A stretch of DNA of 64,000 nt from Colwellia sp. MB3u-45 (GTDB taxonomy: Bacteria; Pseudomonadota; Gammaproteobacteria; Enterobacterales; Alteromonadaceae). This document shows, piece by piece, positions 8,714 to 17,806 of this stretch; positions within the stretch are counted from its first letter, which is position 1, and each line of letters starts with the position of its first letter. The notes under the pieces were generated by a model. The model had not been told where the DNA came from. It saw only the letters and a list, made by a program, of their open reading frames with translations, and did no database searches. A program made the position numbers and the translations under genes. The stretch lies in NCBI RefSeq assembly GCF_014077005.1, contig NZ_JACGVC010000033.1:124001-188000 (forward strand), given 5' to 3'.

Positions 8714-9514
8714 TTAAAATTGAATTAACGTGGCTTCAATATTACGCACCATGCTTTTTAATTGCGGCGCAACTTCACCCGCCAAGAATTCTTTCGACAA
8801 TCTAAATGCCGGACCACCCGCATTGAATACGTAGATTTGACCTTGAGTAAGTTTTAACGGTACGGCAATAGCATTGGTATCTCGCTCCCAATCGCCCCAA
8901 GAATGGCAATAACCAAATTCTTTATAGCTTTCCAACGCTTGATCAATACCCACTTTAACCGCGTCAAACTTATCACCAAGCTTTTCTTTGAAATGTCGTA
9001 AAAAGAAGTCACGTTCTTCTTCTGATAATGCCACTAAATAAGCTCGCCCTGCCGCCGTAGTGGCCATAGGTATTTTATCGCCAATATCTTTTTTAAAGGT
9101 AACAATATCTTTTGGCGCGCAATGATCAACATAAATCATGTCTAGTCGGTCGCGGTCTGCGAGGCCTATTGATGTACCTGTTTCAATTGACAGCTCTTTC
9201 ATTTGGGGGTTCGCCACTTGGCGAATGCCAAGGTTAGAAACAAAGGCATAACCCAATGCCAACACACCAGCGCCAAGCTGGTATTTTTCTAAGCGCTTTG
9301 AATAAGTTAGGTAGCCTAGGCTGGTCAAGGTATAGGTTAAGCGAGATATACTTGATTTGGGTAATCCGGTTCGTTGAGCAATTTCCTGGTTACCAAGAAA
9401 TCCGTCTCCGGGGTTAAATGCTCGTAATATATCTAACCCTCTGGCAAGCGCTTCGACAAACTTACGATCTACTTCCCCATTTATTTCTCTTGGCATACCA
9501 GTTAATGTATTCAT
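8714..9514 (-). CDS. IclR-family transcriptional regulator
   Basis: The 266-residue protein has the winged helix-turn-helix at about residues 24-85 (LARGLDILRAF, NQEIAQRTGLPKSSISRL, YTLTSLGYL) and the IclR effector domain behind it, with GTSIGLADRDRLDMIYVDH and TTAAGRAYL. The C-terminal INAxGGPAFRLS-like NAGGPAFRLS is standard for the family. IclR proteins usually control one catabolic pathway and respond to its substrate or an acyl-CoA or aromatic-acid intermediate. It is the only regulator inside the catabolic island, and five similar palindromes stand in front of the island's operons, so it is the best candidate to bind them. No copy of the palindrome is seen in front of the regulator gene itself. 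A terminator at 8625-8658 ends it. Confidence 0.9.
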   Translation of the reverse strand: MNTLTGMPREINGEVDRKFVEALARGLDILRAFNPGDGFLGNQEIAQRTGLPKSSISRLTYTLTSLGYLTYSKRLEKYQLGAGVLALGYAFVSNLGIRQVANPQMKELSIETGTSIGLADRDRLDMIYVDHCAPKDIVTFKKDIGDKIPMATTAAGRAYLVALSEEERDFFLRHFKEKLGDKFDAVKVGIDQALESYKEFGYCHSWGDWERDTNAIAVPLKLTQGQIYVFNAGGPAFRLSKEFLAGEVAPQLKSMVRNIEATLIQF

Positions 9515-10202
9515 TTTGAGCTACTCAGTTGTTAATCACACTAGACGTAGTGACTTATTGTAACTGTCAATACTTTTCAAATAATGGCGCTATAATCTCA
9601 TTTTTTGCTCTAAAAATAAAGATGATAGATAGCTTTAAGAATAAATTTATAGACTAATAGCAGCAAGTTAGCTTAATAGCTTTAAACATATACTGTCACA
9701 TATCGCCTTATTTTATTTGTTATTGAGATGTAAACACTGAAAATCGACAAACAAAATCAACACTAAAGTAGATTTTAACGCTTAGCAAACCCACGGCTTA
9801 ATAAGAAAAAAACAGATAAAAGCGCTGACCTTTTTTATCAGGTTAGGCACAGTTATTGGTAAATACGATAGCAAGCTTGTACCCAGCGTAATGAATTTAT
9901 TATCCATATTCAGACATATTTTGACTAAAAAACTTCAAGTTATAGCAGATGATTTTTGCTGGCTTTGTTGATGTGATTGTTGTTGATGGCTTTGATAGTG
10001 ATAGTTTTGACACAGAAGATATTAGCTGACAAGTATGCCAACTAAAATACCAGCGAAAGTAAATCTAAAGCATTTTTGCTAAATCAATTAAAAGCCAGCA
10101 TCATTTAACCTGCTTGGCTTTTAATTCATGGCATTAGCATTAAGCTCAACATAAATCTCACCATTGAGCTCACTGGTGAGTTCTCCATTGAGCTATCAGT
10201 AC
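9515..10202. other. Gene-free stretch between iclR and etfA
   Basis: About 690 bases without a supported gene. It contains the upstream region of the IclR gene and the end of the etf transcript. A 26-codon frame from about 9950 is acidic and has no family resemblance. Short CTCAATGG direct repeats occur just past the etfA stop. No palindrome of the shared operator type was found. Confidence 0.5.
10088..10124 (-). terminator. Terminator of the etfBA transcript
   Basis: Arms TTAAAAGCCA (10088-10097) and TGGCTTTTAA (10115-10124) form a 10-bp stem with a 17-base loop. On the minus strand the second arm ends in a T-run. It lies about 80 bases past the etfA stop. Confidence 0.6.
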
Positions 10203-11129
10203 TTACAAAGCACTTTCTAATTCAGGTAAGGCTTCAAATAGATCCGCTACCAGACCGTAGTCAGCCACTTGGAAAATAGGCGCTTCTGGGTCTTTGTTAA
10301 TCGCGACAATAACTTTTGAGTCTTTCATACCGGCAAGATGTTGAATAGCTCCCGAAATACCGACCGCTATGTATAAATCTGGCGCGACAATTTTACCCGT
10401 TTGCCCTACTTGCATGTCGTTAGGCACAAAGCCCGCGTCGACAGCCGCGCGTGATGCGCCAATGCCAGCCCCTAACTTATCAGCAATGCCGTCTAATAAG
10501 GTAAAGTTATCACCATTTTGCATGCCACGACCACCGGAAATAATCACCCTTGCGGCACCTAAATCAGGACGTGCTGAAACCGTTAACTCGTCACTAACAT
10601 GGCTTGAAATACCGGCGTCTTTAACCTTATCTAATAAGATAATTTCTGCAGCGCCATCAGTGGCAACCGCATCAAATCCGGTTGAACGCACGGTGATCAC
10701 TTTTTTAGCATCTAAACTTTGTACGGTTGCAATAGCATTGCCGGCATAGATAGGACGCACAAAGGTGTCAGCACTTTCAACCGCAACAATATCTGAAATT
10801 TGAGCCACATCTAATAAAGCGGCAACGCGAGGCATAAAGTTTTTGCCTGTGGTTAATGCGGTTGCCATAACGACACTGTAATCAGCCGCTAATTCAGTCA
10901 CTAATAAACTGATATTTTCTGCCAGTTGATGCTCGTACACCACATTATCAGCCACCAGTACCTTAGCAACTCCATTAACTTTTGCCGCTTGTTCTGCAAC
11001 ACTTTGACAGTGATGCCCTGCAACTAAAATAGTGATGTCTCCGCCTATTTGTTGAGCCGCCGCTACTGTTTTTAAAGTATCAGCTTTTAACGCGCTGTTG
11101 TCGTGTTCTGCGTAAACTAAAATACTCAT
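10203..11129 (-). CDS. etfA: Electron transfer flavoprotein subunit alpha
   Basis: The 308-residue protein is of standard length. The C-terminal FAD-binding domain is clear: [50 protein letters not shown] and [15 protein letters not shown]. With the beta subunit it accepts electrons from acyl-CoA dehydrogenases and passes them to ETF-ubiquinone oxidoreductase at the membrane. Its start overlaps the etfB stop by four bases, which couples their translation. Placement inside an island with three acyl-CoA dehydrogenases suggests a dedicated ETF; whether the genome has a second pair cannot be seen here. Confidence 0.96.
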   Translation of the reverse strand: MSILVYAEHDNSALKADTLKTVAAAQQIGGDITILVAGHHCQSVAEQAAKVNGVAKVLVADNVVYEHQLAENISLLVTELAADYSVVMATALTTGKNFMPRVAALLDVAQISDIVAVESADTFVRPIYAGNAIATVQSLDAKKVITVRSTGFDAVATDGAAEIILLDKVKDAGISSHVSDELTVSARPDLGAARVIISGGRGMQNGDNFTLLDGIADKLGAGIGASRAAVDAGFVPNDMQVGQTGKIVAPDLYIAVGISGAIQHLAGMKDSKVIVAINKDPEAPIFQVADYGLVADLFEALPELESAL

Positions 11130-11878
11130 GAGATCACCTTGGCTTCATTTCTTAACTTTTCAACTAATGCATCAATTGATTCAACCATAATGCCGGCTTG
11201 ACGCTCTTTCGGAGGAGAAACCTTTAATAACTGAGTACGTGGGGTTAAATCAATACCAAAATCACTCGCCAACTTCACCACTAATGGCTTACGTTTAGCT
11301 TTCATAATATTAGGTAAAGAGGCGTAACGGGGTTCGTTTAAACGTAAGTCCGTAGTGACAATAGCGGGTAAGTTTAGCGCCACAGTTTGCAAGCCGCTGT
11401 CGACTTCACGTGTGACCTTAATTTTGTCGCCTTCAACCTTAACTTGGGAGGCGAAAGTACCTTGGGCAAAACCGGTTAGTGCGCCCAGCATTTGGCCAGT
11501 TTGGTTGTTATCGCTGTCGATAGACTGCTTACCTAAGATAACTAATTGAGGCTGCTCTTCTTCAACAATTTTTTGTAATAACTTGGCAATATGTAACGCG
11601 TCGAGCGTTAGCTCGGTATCGATATGAATCGCACGATCAGCGCCTAAAGCCAGTGCGGTTCGCAGTTGTTCTTGACAACTTTTCTGACCAATAGAAACCA
11701 CAATAACTTCAGTGGCTGTGCCCGCTTCTTTAAGACGAACAGCTTCTTCTACCGCAATTTCACAAAACGGGTTAAGGGCCATCTTAACGTTGGCTAAATC
11801 AACGTTTGAGTTATCTGGTTTAACACGCACTTTGACGTTGTAGTCGATGACACGTTTGATGGGGACTAATACTTTCAT
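11126..11878 (-). CDS. etfB: Electron transfer flavoprotein subunit beta
   Basis: The 250-residue protein begins [20 protein letters not shown] and carries the beta-subunit signature, here [40 protein letters not shown] split over about residues 158-200, plus the AMP-binding [11 protein letters not shown] region. It pairs with the alpha subunit encoded immediately downstream. GAGGAG nine bases before the ATG is a strong ribosome site. The genes upstream on the same strand (thioesterases, isomerase, flavoprotein) are separated by a 279-base gap containing a dispersed repeat, so co-transcription with them is uncertain. Confidence 0.96.
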   Translation of the reverse strand: MKVLVPIKRVIDYNVKVRVKPDNSNVDLANVKMALNPFCEIAVEEAVRLKEAGTATEVIVVSIGQKSCQEQLRTALALGADRAIHIDTELTLDALHIAKLLQKIVEEEQPQLVILGKQSIDSDNNQTGQMLGALTGFAQGTFASQVKVEGDKIKVTREVDSGLQTVALNLPAIVTTDLRLNEPRYASLPNIMKAKRKPLVVKLASDFGIDLTPRTQLLKVSPPKERQAGIMVESIDALVEKLRNEAKVIS

Positions 11879-11965
11879 GAAATTTACTGCTCCTCGATGA
11901 ATTATCTGAAATAATTTTTTTTGTTATTACTTTTTAATTTGGTTCTTTTTTAATTTGGTTCTGCT

Positions 11966-12080
11966 GTAGTTAATTGTCATCGTCTTAGATAAAATTAACT
12001 TGGCTATTCATATTGAATCCATTGCATTAATTGCCCGTTTGACAGTTGACGGACTGAAGTCCGACCTACAAAAAAATTTA
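11966..12080. repeat. Diverged single copy of the REP-like repeat family
   Basis: TTAATTGTCATCGTC and TTGGCTATTCATATT here match TTAATTGTCGTCGTC and TTGGCTATTTATATT at about 15029-15074, and both are followed by a palindrome GACGGACTGAAGTCC/GACGGACTAAAGTCC plus GACCTACAAAA. So one diverged, incomplete copy of the element found in tandem at 15077-15670 lies between etfB and the thioesterase gene. Confidence 0.7.
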
Positions 12081-12157
12081 GCTAACATGCTAATTTTCTT
12101 TCTAACCCTTTAAGAGATCGGCATCATAACCTAGCAACAGTTTTGTAAAACTTCGCC

Positions 12158-12613
12158 TTAAATTGATGCACCACCACGGGCTAACTCTTTTTCTAACAAG
12201 GTTAATGCCGTGCTAGGAAGGTTAATCTTACTTTGCAGTTCATGGCTAAAAGAAACAATAATGCTTTCACTTTTAGCGGCAACCTTTTGATGGTTTTCAC
12301 TATAAATAATTTGACTTAAAGTAAACCTATCCTTGCTTATTTGCTCAACTTTGGTCGCAACAATAAGGTTATCAGGATAAGTTACTGGAAACTTAAACTT
12401 ACAATCGATATAAGCCACAACAAAGCCGAGTTTGTCTTCGCCAAGTGCGGCTCTAATATGACTATCAGTAAAAAAATTCACCCGGCCTTCTTCACAGTAA
12501 CGAAAATAATTAGTGTTATTAACATGGCCTAACATATCAATATCGCCCCATCTAACCGGATGTTTTATTTGATGAGGATAATGTTGTAATGGTTCGTTCA
12601 AAAAATTCTCCAC
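12158..12613 (-). CDS. Acyl-CoA thioesterase, 4-hydroxybenzoyl-CoA type (YbgC/FadM-like)
   Basis: The 151-residue single hotdog domain has the family motif VRWGDIDMLGHVNNTNYFRY at about residues 20-39, where the aspartate of D-x-x-GHVNN is the catalytic residue, followed by EEGRV. Such proteins cleave short or aromatic acyl-CoAs. It is the third member of a minus-strand gene run NMO-like, ECI-like, PaaI-like, this gene. In a catabolic setting it may rescue CoA from dead-end intermediates. The substrate cannot be told from sequence. The gap to the next gene upstream is 72 bases. Confidence 0.85.
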   Translation of the reverse strand: MENFLNEPLQHYPHQIKHPVRWGDIDMLGHVNNTNYFRYCEEGRVNFFTDSHIRAALGEDKLGFVVAYIDCKFKFPVTYPDNLIVATKVEQISKDRFTLSQIIYSENHQKVAAKSESIIVSFSHELQSKINLPSTALTLLEKELARGGASI

Positions 12614-12685
12614 TTGTTTGCTGGTCTGCTGGGGCTCTGACTAACGCCCAACCAGGTTTAACAGTATAATTGGCTGAAAATTAAC

Positions 12686-13084
12686 TCACGCTTTTCGATA
12701 ACGAAATACGCCTTGCCCTGAAGCAATGATATTGTCAAAAGAGTCGAATACCTCGGCCGAGCCATAATAGATATTTCGCCCCGACGCGGTCACTTTGCCA
12801 ATAGCATAAAGGCTGTTGGACTGCGCTTGTCCTAAGTAATTTATGTTTAAAGATAAAGTTAATGCTTTTCTATAATCAAGCGGATCGTCACTATGGGCGC
12901 CCGATAGTGCCGTGGCGGCATCTAATAAGGTCGAAATAAAGCCACCGTGGGGGATCCCTGAACGGTTAAGATGTTCAGGCTTAAGCTCAGCACTAATTTT
13001 AATATGATTTTTATGCCATTCTTCGACCACAAAACCTAAATGGTTATTGAATGCCGGCATGGTTTTATTTGCCCAAGGTTTCAT
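12686..13084 (-). CDS. PaaI-family hotdog thioesterase
   Basis: A 132-residue hotdog protein with the PaaI pattern NRSGIPHGGFISTLLDAAT at about residues 41-59; the HGG turn and the acidic residue at the start of the central helix form the active site. The family hydrolyses acyl-CoA thioesters, often of ring or hydroxylated acids. It starts 9 bases after the stop of the enoyl-CoA isomerase-like gene, so they are clearly one operon. It is the second of three hotdog proteins in the island (others at 12158 and 25887). Confidence 0.85.
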   Translation of the reverse strand: MKPWANKTMPAFNNHLGFVVEEWHKNHIKISAELKPEHLNRSGIPHGGFISTLLDAATALSGAHSDDPLDYRKALTLSLNINYLGQAQSNSLYAIGKVTASGRNIYYGSAEVFDSFDNIIASGQGVFRYRKA

Positions 13085-13093
13085 TGTAAACTC

Positions 13094-13828
13094 TTATTTT
13101 TTTGTTCTGGCGGCTATAGATTCTTCACTTTGCAGTAGCTGTGCAAAGATCACTAACTCATTTTTAATCACATCGTGCAGTATTGCCTGCCCAGAGGCTT
13201 TCAGAAGTTTTTTGCTAGCACGCAAAGCATTTTGCGGTTTCAGCGCTAAGGCTTTGGCTTTACTTAAGGCAAAATCAAATACCTCAGACTTGTCTAATTG
13301 TTGATTAACTATGCCGATATTAATCGCCGTTTCAGTATTAAAAGCCTCGCCAAGCATTAATAACTCAGCGGCTTTACGATGGCCAGCTAACTGAGGAATA
13401 AGCAGGCTTGAACCACCTTCAGGGCAAACACCTAAATCAACAAATGGCATTTTAAAATAAGTCTCTGAGGCGTAAACCAAATCAAAATGCAGCAACATAG
13501 TTACGCCTATACCTACGGCAACACCAGATACTGCACCAACAATCGGCTTAGGATAGTTATACAGCTCATACAATAAAGTGGCGGCTGGTGAGGGTTCATT
13601 GGCATCACGATTATTGAAATCGTTTAAATCATTACCGGCTGAAAAAGCCTCTTGTGTGCCATGTATCAGTACCACTTTGATACTTTCATCAGTCACACTG
13701 TCTTTTAGGGCTTTAGCCATAGCGGCATACATTACACTGCTTAAGGCATTTTTTTTCTCGGGGCGATTAATCGCTAAGTGTAAAACACCACTGTCCTGAT
13801 GAATTAAGATGTGTTCTTGAGCTTTCAT
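13094..13828 (-). CDS. Enoyl-CoA hydratase/isomerase family protein, ECI-like
   Basis: A 244-residue crotonase-fold protein. The CoA oxyanion-hole motifs are FSAGNDLNDF near residues 62-71 and VSGVAVGIGVTM near 100-111. The first hydratase glutamate is replaced, while DLGVCPEGGSS keeps Glu137, the position used by PECI/ECI-type delta3-delta2-enoyl-CoA isomerases. This makes isomerisation of unsaturated acyl-CoAs more likely than hydration, since the bifunctional enzyme at 15683 supplies a full hydratase. It follows the flavoprotein gene by 11 bases and precedes the PaaI gene by 9. Role inferred from residues; not certain. Confidence 0.82.
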   Translation of the reverse strand: MKAQEHILIHQDSGVLHLAINRPEKKNALSSVMYAAMAKALKDSVTDESIKVVLIHGTQEAFSAGNDLNDFNNRDANEPSPAATLLYELYNYPKPIVGAVSGVAVGIGVTMLLHFDLVYASETYFKMPFVDLGVCPEGGSSLLIPQLAGHRKAAELLMLGEAFNTETAINIGIVNQQLDKSEVFDFALSKAKALALKPQNALRASKKLLKASGQAILHDVIKNELVIFAQLLQSEESIAARTKK

Positions 13829-13839
13829 ATGAAGAGTAC

Positions 13840-14817
13840 CTATTTTTTTTGTAGACTATTTAAACGCGATAGCGCCACATCGTATTCTGTTTTAAAGCGT
13901 TCCACGACAGTAGCAACAGTCGCAATATCGGTAATACTGCCCAAGCCTTGTCCTGCACCCCAAATGTCTTTCCAAGCCTTAGTTTTACTGCCCCCTGATG
14001 AGCCAAACTTCATTTTACTTTTATCACCTTCTTCTAAATCATCAGGATTTAAGCCGGCATTAGTAATACTGGGTTTAAGATAATTGCCGTGAACACCGGT
14101 AAATAACGAACTATAAACAATATCTTTCGCGCTATGCTCAACTAACATTTTTTTGTATGCTTGATCGGCATTAGCTTCTTTAGTGGCAATAAAAGACGTG
14201 CCGATATAAGCAAAATCTGCCCCCAAAGCTTGCGCTGACAATATAGAAGCGCCATTAGCAATAGCGCCTGATAAGGCAATAGGGCCATCAAAAATTTGTT
14301 TAATTTCACTCACTAAAGCAAAAGGGCTTAAGGTACCTGCATGGCCACCTGCGCCAGCACACACTAATACTAAGCCATCAACTCCGGCTTCTATGGCCTT
14401 TTCAGCATGGCGAATATTAATAATATCGTGAAAAATAATGCCGCCATAAGCTTGAATACGTTGCACTAATTTAGGATCTAACGCGCGTAAGCTGGTAATA
14501 ATCACCGGTACTTTATATTCAATACAGGTATTTATATCAGCCTCTAAGCGGTCATTACTCTTATGCACAATTAAATTAACCGCATAAGGCGCAACGATGG
14601 CGTTAGGGTTCGCAACTTGATAGCTATCTAACTCAGTTTTAATGGTGGTGAGCCATTCAGCCAACAATGATTGTGGACGGGCATTAAGCGCTGGAAAAGA
14701 GCCAACAATACCGGTTTTACACTCTGCGATAACCAATTCTGGTCCCGAGACGATAAACATAGGAGCGCTGATAACAGGCAAAGATAGTTTGTTTTGTAAT
14801 GTTTTTGGAATTGGCAT
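13840..14817 (-). CDS. NMO-family flavoprotein, possibly NADH:quinone reductase
   Basis: The 325-residue FMN-binding TIM-barrel protein has PVISAPMFIVSGPELVIAEC at residues 14-33, GIVGSFPALNARPQSLLAEW, and the phosphate-binding GAGGHAGTLSPFALV and GALGADFAYIGTSFIA-like segments. Annotation pipelines call such proteins nitronate monooxygenase (2-nitropropane dioxygenase). The PALNARP segment and length also resemble PA1024 of Pseudomonas, which is reported as an NADH:quinone reductase rather than a nitronate enzyme. It is the first gene of a four-gene minus-strand operon with acyl-CoA enzymes, so a redox role within the acyl-CoA pathway is plausible. Confidence 0.82.
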   Translation of the reverse strand: MPIPKTLQNKLSLPVISAPMFIVSGPELVIAECKTGIVGSFPALNARPQSLLAEWLTTIKTELDSYQVANPNAIVAPYAVNLIVHKSNDRLEADINTCIEYKVPVIITSLRALDPKLVQRIQAYGGIIFHDIINIRHAEKAIEAGVDGLVLVCAGAGGHAGTLSPFALVSEIKQIFDGPIALSGAIANGASILSAQALGADFAYIGTSFIATKEANADQAYKKMLVEHSAKDIVYSSLFTGVHGNYLKPSITNAGLNPDDLEEGDKSKMKFGSSGGSKTKAWKDIWGAGQGLGSITDIATVATVVERFKTEYDVALSRLNSLQKK

Positions 14818-14876
14818 CTTGATCCCCTAAAAAGTATTTGTTGTGATGAAAAAAATGAGCTGTGCTAAACACTGGC

Positions 14877-15015
14877 ATAATACCCATATCACTAACCTTG
14901 TGATCATTTCACCTGATTAAAATAAGCCACTGCTGGTTATTTATCTCATTATTAAAACATAAGTATTTAAAATAAATGCCCTCTATTTGGCGATTTTTAC
15001 GGCGTATTAAGTAAA
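14877..15015. repeat. Decayed copy of the MITE-like element at 35242
   Basis: Blocks GATCATTT, TTAAAATAA, CCACTGCTG, GTTATTTAT, AAAATAAATGCC and CTATTTGGC occur here in the same order and spacing as in 35242-35409. The left end is diverged (TAATACCCATATCACTAA) and the right terminal repeat is missing, apparently cut by the neighbouring REP-like tandem. It lies in front of the NMO-like gene. Confidence 0.7.
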
Positions 15016-15076
15016 AGCTTTGTTGTCGTTAATTGTCGTCGTCTCAAGTGAAACTAATTTGGCTATTTATATTTGG

Positions 15077-15670
15077 CCCATCACGTTAAGCACTGGCTAA
15101 AAGGTTGACGGACTAAAGTCCGACCTACAAAACAATCGCTAAACGCTACGCGATCACCCGTAAATATTATCTGGGCCTTTGTAGGTTGGACTTTAGTCCA
15201 TCAAGTTAAATGCAATTTAACCGTGCTCGGCACAAATACCGAGCGACAAAAATATCCGTTTCAAATCTGTGTTAACCCATCACGCTAACCACTGGCTTAA
15301 CGGTTGATGGACTAAAGTCCGACCTACAAAACAATCGCTAAACGCTACGCGATCACCTGTAAATCTTATCTGGGCCTTTGTAGGTTGGACTTTAGTCCAT
15401 CAAGTTAAATGCAATTTAACCGTGCTCAGCACAAGTGCCGATTAACAAAAATACCCGTTTCAAATCTGTGTTAACCCATCACGTTAAGCACTGGCTAAAA
15501 GGTTGACGGACTAAAGTCCGTCCTACAAAACAATCGCTAAACGCTACGCGATCACCCATAAATTTTATGTGGGCCTTTGTAAATTTTATCTGGGCCTTTG
15601 TAGGTTGGACTTTAGTCCATCAAGTTAAATGCAATTTAACTGTCATCAGCACAAATGCCGATTAACAAAA
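15077..15670. repeat. Three tandem copies of a 199-bp unit with REP-like palindromes
   Basis: Units begin at 15077, 15276 and 15475 with CCCATCACG, giving an exact 199-base period for the first two. Each contains an outer inverted pair: GGACTAAAGTCCGACCTAC on the left and its near complement GTAGGTTGGACTTTAGTCC on the right, about 60 bases apart, with CGCTAAACGCTACGCG between them. Unit 3 has an extra internal duplication of about 22 bases (GGCCTTTGTAAATTTTAT region, 15566-15600). The palindromic core resembles REP/BIME elements mobilised by RAYT transposases in other bacteria; no such transposase is in this window. It fills the gap before the multifunctional beta-oxidation gene. Confidence 0.85.
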
Positions 15671-15682
15671 CTTATAACTTTT

Positions 15683-17782
15683 TTAGCTATTAGAAGACCA
15701 CTCAGATAAGGTTTTACCTTCTGCAACAAGTTGTTTTAATAACGCCGCAGGTTGCCAAAAATCTTCACCATAAGTAGCACCAAATTGACAAATGGTTTGA
15801 TAAACTTTCTCTAAACCTATGGTTTCAGCATAAAACATCGGACCGCCTCGAAAAGCCGGAAATCCGTAACCGAATGCGTAAACTACATCAATATCACTTG
15901 AACGTTGGGCAATACCTTCTTCCAATATTTTAAAGCCTTCGTTGATCAAGGCAAAAGTCAAACGCGCTAATATAGTTTCGTCACTTATCGCTTTGCGCTC
16001 AACTCCCCTTTTTTTGGCTTGTGCTTCAATCACTTCAAGTACTATGGGGTCAGCTATACGCTGCCTCGTCTCGGCGTCATAACGATAATAACCTGCACCG
16101 GTTTTTTGACCTAAACGGCCCATCTCATATAAAGCATCAGCAATACAATAGCTTCTAACATCGCCTTTTTCTTCATCCGTTAAGCCTTCACGCGCTTTAT
16201 AGCCAATGTCTATGCCCGCTAAATCGCCTACCGCTAGCGGTCCCATTGCCATACCAAAATTTTGCATAACCCTGTCTATCGCTTCCGGGCTTGAGCCTTC
16301 AAGCAAACACAGTTGTGCTTCACGGGCATATTGACGCAACATACGGTTACCAATAAAACCATAACAAACACGCGACAATGCCGGGATTTTTTTAATGGTT
16401 TTAGCCATTGCCATCGAGGTGGCTAATACTTGCTCAGAGGTTTTATCGCCACGTACAATCTCAAGTAATTTCATCACATTAGCTGGGCTAAAGAAATGCA
16501 GACCAATGACATCTTGGGGACGAGAAGTAGACTCGGCAATTAAATTAACGTCTTGATAAGAGGTGTTGCTGGCTAAAATAGCGCCGGGCTTACACACGCT
16601 ATCGAGCTTGGCGAAAACTTGTTTTTTAATCGCAAGATTTTCAAAAACGGCTTCAATCACCAAGTCCATGTCAGCGAGATCGTTATAATCGGTTGTACCT
16701 GTGATCAGCGCTTGACGTTCAACGGCGAGCTCAGTGGTCAACTTACCTTTTTTAACCGTCATCGCGTAATTTTTAGCGATAATGTCTTTACCACGTTGCA
16801 ATGCTTCGTGGTTAATTTCCAATAAGGTCACGGGAATATTGGCATTAACAAAATTCATTGCAATACCGCCGCCCATAGTACCGCCGCCAATAATACCAAC
16901 GCGCTTAATATCTTTCAGCTGGGTGTCTTTGGGTAGGCCTTTAATTTTTGAAGACATCCGTTCAGCAAAAAACAGATGACGCAAAGCGGCCGACTGTGTT
17001 GATTGCATGCACTCGACAAACAGACGTCGTTCAACTTTAAGACCTTCATCAAAAGATTGACTCAAGGCGGCTTCAATACATTCAACAATACGTTGTGGTG
17101 CTTCTTGTTGGCGAAAACGTTTATTTAAATGGGCTCGATATTCAGCAAAAAAATCAGCTGAAATACCTTCATTATCAACGGCTATATCTCTGACTCTTTT
17201 AAGTACCGCACCTTGGGCAATAATGTCTTGGGCAAAATCAAGTGCGGCGCTAAGTAAATCACCTTTAACCACTTTATCAATTAAGCCAATCTTTAACGCG
17301 TTAACTGCCGTGATGGGCGTGCCTGTGGTGATTAAATCAAGTGCCGCTTTCACACCGGCTAATCTAGGTACTCTTTGGGTGCCACCCGCGCCAGGTAACA
17401 AGCCTAATTTAACTTCTGGTAAGCCAACCTTGGCGCTAGATAAAGCACAACGATAATGACAAGCCAATGCCGTTTCTAAACCACCGCCAAGTGCCGTGCC
17501 ATGAATCGCGGCGATAATAGGTTTTGTTGACGCTTCTATAATATCAAGCAGCCCAGGTAATGATGGCAACATAGGGGCTTTGCCAAATTCTGAGATGTCT
17601 GCCCCGGCAATAAAGGTACGGCCCTGACAAATTAACACTAAGGCTAAAGAAGCATCGTTTTGTGCTTGTGCTACCGCGTCTTGAATACCTAAACGTAATG
17701 CATGAGAAAGCGCGTTAACTGGTGGGTTATTTAGACTAATAACACCGATGTCACCCTCTAATTGATAACTAACAACTGACAT
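15683..17782 (-). CDS. Bifunctional enoyl-CoA hydratase / 3-hydroxyacyl-CoA dehydrogenase (PimF/FadB-like)
   Basis: A 699-residue fusion. Residues 1-180 are a crotonase domain with FIAGADISEFG, GTALGGGLETALAC and GLPEVKLGLLPGAGGTQRVP, so both hydratase glutamates are present. From about 290 the NAD-binding motif VGIIGGGTMGGGIAMNFVNA starts the dehydrogenase domain, with IGLHFFSPANVMKLLEIV carrying the catalytic His and Glu side. It performs the hydration and second oxidation steps of beta-oxidation in the cytoplasm. Length and domain order match PimF of Rhodopseudomonas and other peroxisomal-type proteins. It ends a three-gene operon ligase-thiolase-this gene; the gap to the thiolase is 24 bases. 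Thus thiolase and hydratase/dehydrogenase are made together, as in fadBA but with different partners. Confidence 0.93.
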   Translation of the reverse strand: MSVVSYQLEGDIGVISLNNPPVNALSHALRLGIQDAVAQAQNDASLALVLICQGRTFIAGADISEFGKAPMLPSLPGLLDIIEASTKPIIAAIHGTALGGGLETALACHYRCALSSAKVGLPEVKLGLLPGAGGTQRVPRLAGVKAALDLITTGTPITAVNALKIGLIDKVVKGDLLSAALDFAQDIIAQGAVLKRVRDIAVDNEGISADFFAEYRAHLNKRFRQQEAPQRIVECIEAALSQSFDEGLKVERRLFVECMQSTQSAALRHLFFAERMSSKIKGLPKDTQLKDIKRVGIIGGGTMGGGIAMNFVNANIPVTLLEINHEALQRGKDIIAKNYAMTVKKGKLTTELAVERQALITGTTDYNDLADMDLVIEAVFENLAIKKQVFAKLDSVCKPGAILASNTSYQDVNLIAESTSRPQDVIGLHFFSPANVMKLLEIVRGDKTSEQVLATSMAMAKTIKKIPALSRVCYGFIGNRMLRQYAREAQLCLLEGSSPEAIDRVMQNFGMAMGPLAVGDLAGIDIGYKAREGLTDEEKGDVRSYCIADALYEMGRLGQKTGAGYYRYDAETRQRIADPIVLEVIEAQAKKRGVERKAISDETILARLTFALINEGFKILEEGIAQRSSDIDVVYAFGYGFPAFRGGPMFYAETIGLEKVYQTICQFGATYGEDFWQPAALLKQLVAEGKTLSEWSSNS

Positions 17783-17806
17783 AAATTCATTCCTTACTTT
17801 GAGAAG

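Noticed and set aside
15077-15670. CRISPR-like array
   Set aside because: The repeat period is 199 bases with no short direct repeats and unique spacers, and no cas genes are present.
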